The notes under the pieces are model-generated. The model saw nothing but the letters and a program-made list of their open reading frames with translations, had not been told where the DNA came from and did no database searches. Positions 4,578 to 7,747 of a DNA stretch of 7,747 nt are shown in pieces; within the stretch, counting starts at the first letter, position 1, and each line of letters opens with the position of its first letter. This stretch comes from an uncultured Prevotella sp. (GTDB taxonomy: Bacteria > Bacteroidota > Bacteroidia > Bacteroidales > Bacteroidaceae). Where the stretch lies: contig CAMOQW010000074.1 of NCBI GenBank assembly GCA_946623195.1, positions 1 to 7,747 on the forward strand, given 5' to 3'. Made by a program: the position numbers and the translations under genes.

Positions 4578-6782
4578 TTATGAATTTTGGTATTCGGCTC
4601 GCTCCTCCATGGGCAGCCGTCCAAACTGCTTCTTGTAGCAGGCAGAGAAATAGCTGGGAGTGCTGAAGCCAACCTCGTAGGATATCTCCTGGATGGTTTT
4701 CGTGGTGCTGTTCAGCAGGATGCGTCCGCGCTCTAAGCGCATCTGGCGCAGCAGTTCCACCGGCGACAGACCTGTCAGGACCTTCACCTTGCGGTAGAGT
4801 TGCACGCGACTGATGCCTAACTGCTCACCCAGGTCGTCCATCTTGAGGTCGGCATTCCCCATATTGCTGTTCACGGCTTCTCTTAGCTGGTCCATGAAGA
4901 TGCTGTCCTGCGTGGTCAGCTTTACTTTGGAAGTGTCTTGTGGCAGTTGACCGTTGACCGTTGACAGTTGGGAGTTGAAGAGTGAGCGCAGCTGCTGGCG
5001 ACTCTTCAGAAGGTTGTTGATTCGGCTGATGAGCAGGTCGGCCGAAAAGGGTTTGGTCAAGTAGGCGTCGGCTCCATGCTGGTAGCCCTCCATTTGTTGC
5101 ACTTCGGTGTCGCGGGCTGTCAGCAGGATAACGGGGATGTGGCTGGTGATGAGGTCGGACTTTAGTTGCTGGCAGAGCTGTAGACCGTCCATCACGGGCA
5201 TCATCACGTCGCTCACAATGAGGTCGGGCACGCTTTCACGCCCCAACCGCAACCCCTGTTGACCGTCGGCAGCCTCCATCACGTAGTAGTGCTGCGACAG
5301 CAGTGTGCGCAGGTAGCGCCTCATGTCCTGGTTGTCGTCTATCACCAGGATGTTGGGCAACTCGTCGGTATCGGCCTGTTTCAGTAGGTTCAGGTGTTCC
5401 TCCTGTACGGTGTTGTCGGTTGCTGTGGCATCGCTCACCATAGCGTCACTGTCTTTGCGGAAGTTCAGTACGCCGGTCACCACGTTCTCCAGTTGCGCTA
5501 CGTTGCGGTCGATGATTTCCAGCAGTTGTTGGTTGTCGCCCTTCAGTGCTTTCTTGTCCAACAACTGCTTCACGGGTCCTGCTATCAGCGTCAACGGCGT
5601 CTTCAACTGGTGGCTGGCATTGGTGTAGAATAGTGTCTGCTCCCGGTTCATGGCCTTCTGGCGGCGATGGGCACGGCGAATCTGCATCACACCGCGCCAT
5701 GCCAGCAGCACGGCCACCGCCAGCAGCATGATGACTGCTATGGCACCCCATGTCATCTTTCGTTGTGCGTTGTATAGTCCGAAGTACTGCTCCAACTTGT
5801 CCTGAATGGCTACCAGATCGGTTTTCTGCTGTTGCAGTTCATTGCTGTAGAGGGCCACCATGTCAACATTCTCTGGTGTTATCATAATGCTGGGCAGCAC
5901 GTTATAGCGCTGAAAGGACTGACCCGTCAGGATGTCGAGGGCCAGTTTCACTATCTGTTCACCGTGTGTGGGATAGAAGCAGGTACCAGCCAACCATCCC
6001 TGCTGTACACCATCGATGCCCTCACCTGGTCCTGGCAGCCCGTCCACACCGATGATTTTCACCTGCTGTTCCATCCCTGCCTCTGCCACGGCCCACGATG
6101 CTCCGCGTGCCATGAAGTCGCTATGGCAGAAGATGATAGCAGGTCGGCGGTCAGTTGAGTCGCTCAACAGTTTGGCTACGATGTCTTTCGTATGGTGGTC
6201 GTCCCAATCGCCGAAGATACACTGGTAGTCTATGTCCGGATGCTTCCGTAGCTCATCCTCGAAACCCTTGTGCCGGTCGCGTGAGGGTGATGTGGACTGT
6301 AGTGCTGCTATCTCCACGACCCTGCAGCCATGAGTCTGTTTGGCCAATAGTATCGCGTAGGATGCCGCCAACTGACCCACGGCTACGTTGTCGCCGCCAA
6401 TGAATGCGGTGAAATCATCGGTGTCGGTCTTGCGGTCAAACAGGATGACGGGCACGCCGCAGGCCTTGGCGCGCTTCAGGGCCGGTGCCACCTCGGCATA
6501 TTCGTTGGGTGCTACCACCAGCAGGTCGATGCCGTCGGCCACTAAGCTGTCGATTTGCCTCACTTGCACATCCGACTGGTCGTAGCAGTTGACGATTTCC
6601 ACCTTGACGTCCTCGTCGTACAGATGCTGAGCAGCCAACATCTCGTTGTTTAGCTGGTAGCGCCAGTTGCCCACAGAGCATTGTGACACGGCAATGTGGT
6701 AGCGGGCCTCGCCGGACTTACATGCTGTCAGTGTCAGCAGTGCCAGGAAAAGAACAATGCAAAAGACGTTTTGTTGCTTCAT
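4578..6782 (-). CDS. Hybrid two-component-type sensor/AraC regulator with periplasmic sugar-binding domain, lacking the HATPase_c domain
   Basis: This 734-residue protein has the plan of Bacteroidota hybrid two-component regulators, which sense a glycan breakdown product in the periplasm and activate the linked susC-susD genes. It begins with a signal of lipoprotein form (lipobox LTAC, Cys21). Residues about 27-315 are a ribose/fructose-type periplasmic-binding-protein domain (IAVSQCSVGNW, DRK at 116-118, DN at 131-132, SPSRDRHKGF, GVDG with Asp247). A single membrane helix lies at about 344-362. HisKA follows, with HQLKTPLTLI (His391) and NFRKDSD at its end. The receiver domain, about 477-592, has Asp482/483, phospho-acceptor Asp525 in SDVMMP, Thr555 and Lys577. 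The AraC helix-turn-helix domain covers about 640-730 (LGEQLGISRVQLYRKV, ISYEVGFSTPSYFSACYKKQFG). Between HisKA and receiver only about 30 residues occur: the HATPase_c domain with its N and G boxes is absent, with the frame intact. Relatives of this sensor class are usually near 900 residues. Its likely target is the susC promoter 134 bp downstream. Confidence 0.93.
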   Translation of the reverse strand: MKQQNVFCIVLFLALLTLTACKSGEARYHIAVSQCSVGNWRYQLNNEMLAAQHLYDEDVKVEIVNCYDQSDVQVRQIDSLVADGIDLLVVAPNEYAEVAPALKRAKACGVPVILFDRKTDTDDFTAFIGGDNVAVGQLAASYAILLAKQTHGCRVVEIAALQSTSPSRDRHKGFEDELRKHPDIDYQCIFGDWDDHHTKDIVAKLLSDSTDRRPAIIFCHSDFMARGASWAVAEAGMEQQVKIIGVDGLPGPGEGIDGVQQGWLAGTCFYPTHGEQIVKLALDILTGQSFQRYNVLPSIMITPENVDMVALYSNELQQQKTDLVAIQDKLEQYFGLYNAQRKMTWGAIAVIMLLAVAVLLAWRGVMQIRRAHRRQKAMNREQTLFYTNASHQLKTPLTLIAGPVKQLLDKKALKGDNQQLLEIIDRNVAQLENVVTGVLNFRKDSDAMVSDATATDNTVQEEHLNLLKQADTDELPNILVIDDNQDMRRYLRTLLSQHYYVMEAADGQQGLRLGRESVPDLIVSDVMMPVMDGLQLCQQLKSDLITSHIPVILLTARDTEVQQMEGYQHGADAYLTKPFSADLLISRINNLLKSRQQLRSLFNSQLSTVNGQLPQDTSKVKLTTQDSIFMDQLREAVNSNMGNADLKMDDLGEQLGISRVQLYRKVKVLTGLSPVELLRQMRLERGRILLNSTTKTIQEISYEVGFSTPSYFSACYKKQFGRLPMEERAEYQNS
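4944..4978. repeat. Heptamer tandem repeat (five 7-bp units) inside the regulator gene
   Basis: On the plus strand five consecutive 7-mers run CAGTTGA, CCGTTGA, CCGTTGA, CAGTTGG, GAGTTGA. Being 35 bases within an open frame, they encode a low-complexity peptide (about NSQLSTVNGQL, residues 603-613) in the linker between the receiver and the AraC DNA-binding domain. Similar QLST(V/L)N-type heptamer repeats are, from memory, frequent in Prevotella and Bacteroides genomes, both between and at the edges of genes. The position in a flexible linker suggests an insertion tolerated without loss of function. Confidence 0.75.
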
Positions 6783-6801
6783 AGCGGATAGCTGTGTTAG
6801 G

Positions 6802-6815
6802 CCGCAGGGGTGCGG
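6802..6815. other. Small stem-loop CCGCA-N4-TGCGG in the malQ-regulator gap
   Basis: The 51-bp gap between the malQ stop and the regulator start holds a perfect 5-bp inverted repeat with a 4-base G-run/C-run loop. It has no following T-run in the direction of transcription, so it is a weak candidate for anything more than a minor transcript structure. No TAnnTTTG element was seen in this gap, which suggests the regulator is read through from malQ or uses a promoter within the malQ coding region. Confidence 0.2.
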
Positions 6816-6833
6816 GGCGTTTTCTCGTTGTCC

Positions 6834-7747
6834 CTATTTGCGCCCGCTCTGAACGATCAGCGTGCGGACTGCTTCGTTGAAGTCGTCAGCCTGTAGCAGT
6901 TGCTCTATCGTGAGGTGCATGCGGTAGCGCCAGTAGTGTCGCGGATTGGCCGGGATGTTGATGCGCTCGCCATTGGCATCGGGCAGTCGCAGTTTCTCGT
7001 CTATCGACAGCCAGTCTTGCAATGACAGCAGACAGAGCATCGACGGCGAGGTGAGCTGGCGGCTCACAATGTCCTTGGCCAGCCATCCCGGCAGGGGGTG
7101 GGGGGCAGCATCGCTGCGCCGCAGCGGACCGTTGTAGTAGGCCTGTGTCTGCTCATAGTCCTCGTCCCACCATTGGCGCAGTGTCGGCATGTCGTGGGTG
7201 GAGAAGGTACATACGCTGCGGTAGGGGTTGTGCGAGAGTTTGCCGAAGCGGATACTGGGGTCTTTGGGCATGGTCTGTATCTCAAGCGACAGGATGCGTA
7301 ACTCGTTCATGACCCAGGGCACGCAGTCGGGCACCATGCCGAGGTCTTCGGCACATACCAGCATACGGGTAGCTTGCGTCAGTCGGGGCAGCTTTTTCAT
7401 AGCCTCCTGATACCAGAACTGGTTGTTGCGGCGGTAGAAGTAGTCGTTGTACAGGCGGTTGAAGTTGTATTTCTCGCCGTCGTCCAACTTGGTATAATCT
7501 TCATGGTATTGCACGGCAATGCGTGGATGCCAGCGGTCCTTGCGCTTGTGGTCAACGAGGAAAAGTTCCATGTGGTGGACGCCGTAGCCCTCTATCTCTT
7601 CCTTGCTCAGACCTAAGGCGGGAACAAACTGCCCCTTCAGTCCTGACGTCTCGGGCATGGGTATTTCCCAGATGCGGAAGAATCCTAAGACATGGTCGAT
7701 GCGGTAGGCATCGAAGTATTCGGCCATCTTGCGGAAGCGGCGCACCC
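6834..7747 (-). CDS. malQ: 4-alpha-glucanotransferase, GH77 (C-terminal part; N-terminus off the right edge)
   Basis: About 304 C-terminal residues are present, ending at a TAG at 6834-6836; the reading frame runs off the right edge, so the GTG at 7745 is not a true start. GH77 enzymes (amylomaltase, disproportionating enzyme) transfer alpha-1,4-glucan segments between maltodextrins in the cytoplasm and release glucose. All three catalytic acids can be placed, numbered from the first whole codon: nucleophile Asp17 in FDAYRIDHVLGFFRIWEIP, acid/base Glu133 in CAEDLGMVPDCVP, and the stabilising Asp185 in STHDMPTLRQWW. The wording of these motifs is closer to plant DPE2-type enzymes than to E. 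coli MalQ. Such enzymes in Bacteroidota often carry starch-binding CBM20 modules at the N-terminus, which would be outside this window. The C-terminal NPRHYWRYRMHLTIEQLL is the normal family ending. It lies 51 bp upstream of the regulator on the same strand, which hints at an alpha-glucan role for the locus. Confidence 0.95.
   Translation of the reverse strand, partial: VRRFRKMAEYFDAYRIDHVLGFFRIWEIPMPETSGLKGQFVPALGLSKEEIEGYGVHHMELFLVDHKRKDRWHPRIAVQYHEDYTKLDDGEKYNFNRLYNDYFYRRNNQFWYQEAMKKLPRLTQATRMLVCAEDLGMVPDCVPWVMNELRILSLEIQTMPKDPSIRFGKLSHNPYRSVCTFSTHDMPTLRQWWDEDYEQTQAYYNGPLRRSDAAPHPLPGWLAKDIVSRQLTSPSMLCLLSLQDWLSIDEKLRLPDANGERINIPANPRHYWRYRMHLTIEQLLQADDFNEAVRTLIVQSGRK

Noticed and set aside
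5375..5470. Frameshift or sequencing error hiding the HATPase_c domain of the regulator
   Set aside because: There are only about 30 codons between HisKA and receiver, too few bases to hide a domain of over 100 residues in any frame. The frame is continuous and both flanking domains are complete, so the domain is truly absent from this sequence.
6802..6815. Terminator between malQ and the regulator
   Set aside because: The stem is only 5 bp and lacks a T-run; reported only as a minor stem-loop.
6834..7745. GTG at 7745 as a true start giving a complete 303-residue protein
   Set aside because: The open frame reaches the window edge and the GH77 catalytic nucleophile lies only 17 residues in, so most of the barrel must be encoded beyond the edge.

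Overview
The window reads as part of a Bacteroidota chromosome, most likely a Prevotella/Segatella-type gut or rumen organism. The reasons are a SusC/SusD pair, a one-polypeptide hybrid sensor-regulator, a TAnnTTTG-type promoter element, no Shine-Dalgarno sequences at the starts, and a short heptamer repeat encoding a QLSTVNGQL-type peptide. The genus is an inference; the phylum is well supported.

All four genes lie on the minus strand and are transcribed from right to left. In that order they are: the C-terminal part of a family GH77 4-alpha-glucanotransferase (malQ, cut by the right edge); a 51-bp gap; a 734-residue membrane sensor/regulator with a sugar-binding-protein domain outside and response-regulator plus AraC-type DNA-binding domains inside; a 134-bp gap with a candidate promoter and two dyad-symmetric sites; a full SusC-like TonB-dependent outer-membrane transporter; a 205-bp gap with a 23-bp tandem repeat; and the first 375 residues of a SusD-like surface lipoprotein (cut by the left edge). 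There is no gene-free stretch longer than 300 bases, and no RNA gene, insertion sequence or CRISPR array was seen.

Together this looks like the regulatory and import end of a polysaccharide utilisation locus. The regulator would sense a sugar in the periplasm and switch on the susC promoter. SusD and SusC would capture and import an oligosaccharide, and MalQ would process alpha-glucan fragments in the cytoplasm. An alpha-glucan substrate is suggested only by the malQ neighbour. The glycoside hydrolases that would settle it would lie beyond the left edge.

The most unusual point is the regulator. It keeps the sensor, membrane helix, HisKA dimerisation/phospho-acceptor helices, receiver and AraC domains, but the whole HATPase_c catalytic domain is absent. 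About 30 linker residues join HisKA to the receiver with no break in frame. The other points are the 23-bp tandem array between susC and susD, the palindrome TGTTACATGTAACA and the inverted repeat CGGCGAACG-N12-CGTTCGCCG upstream of susC, and a heptamer repeat inserted in frame between the receiver and DNA-binding domains.
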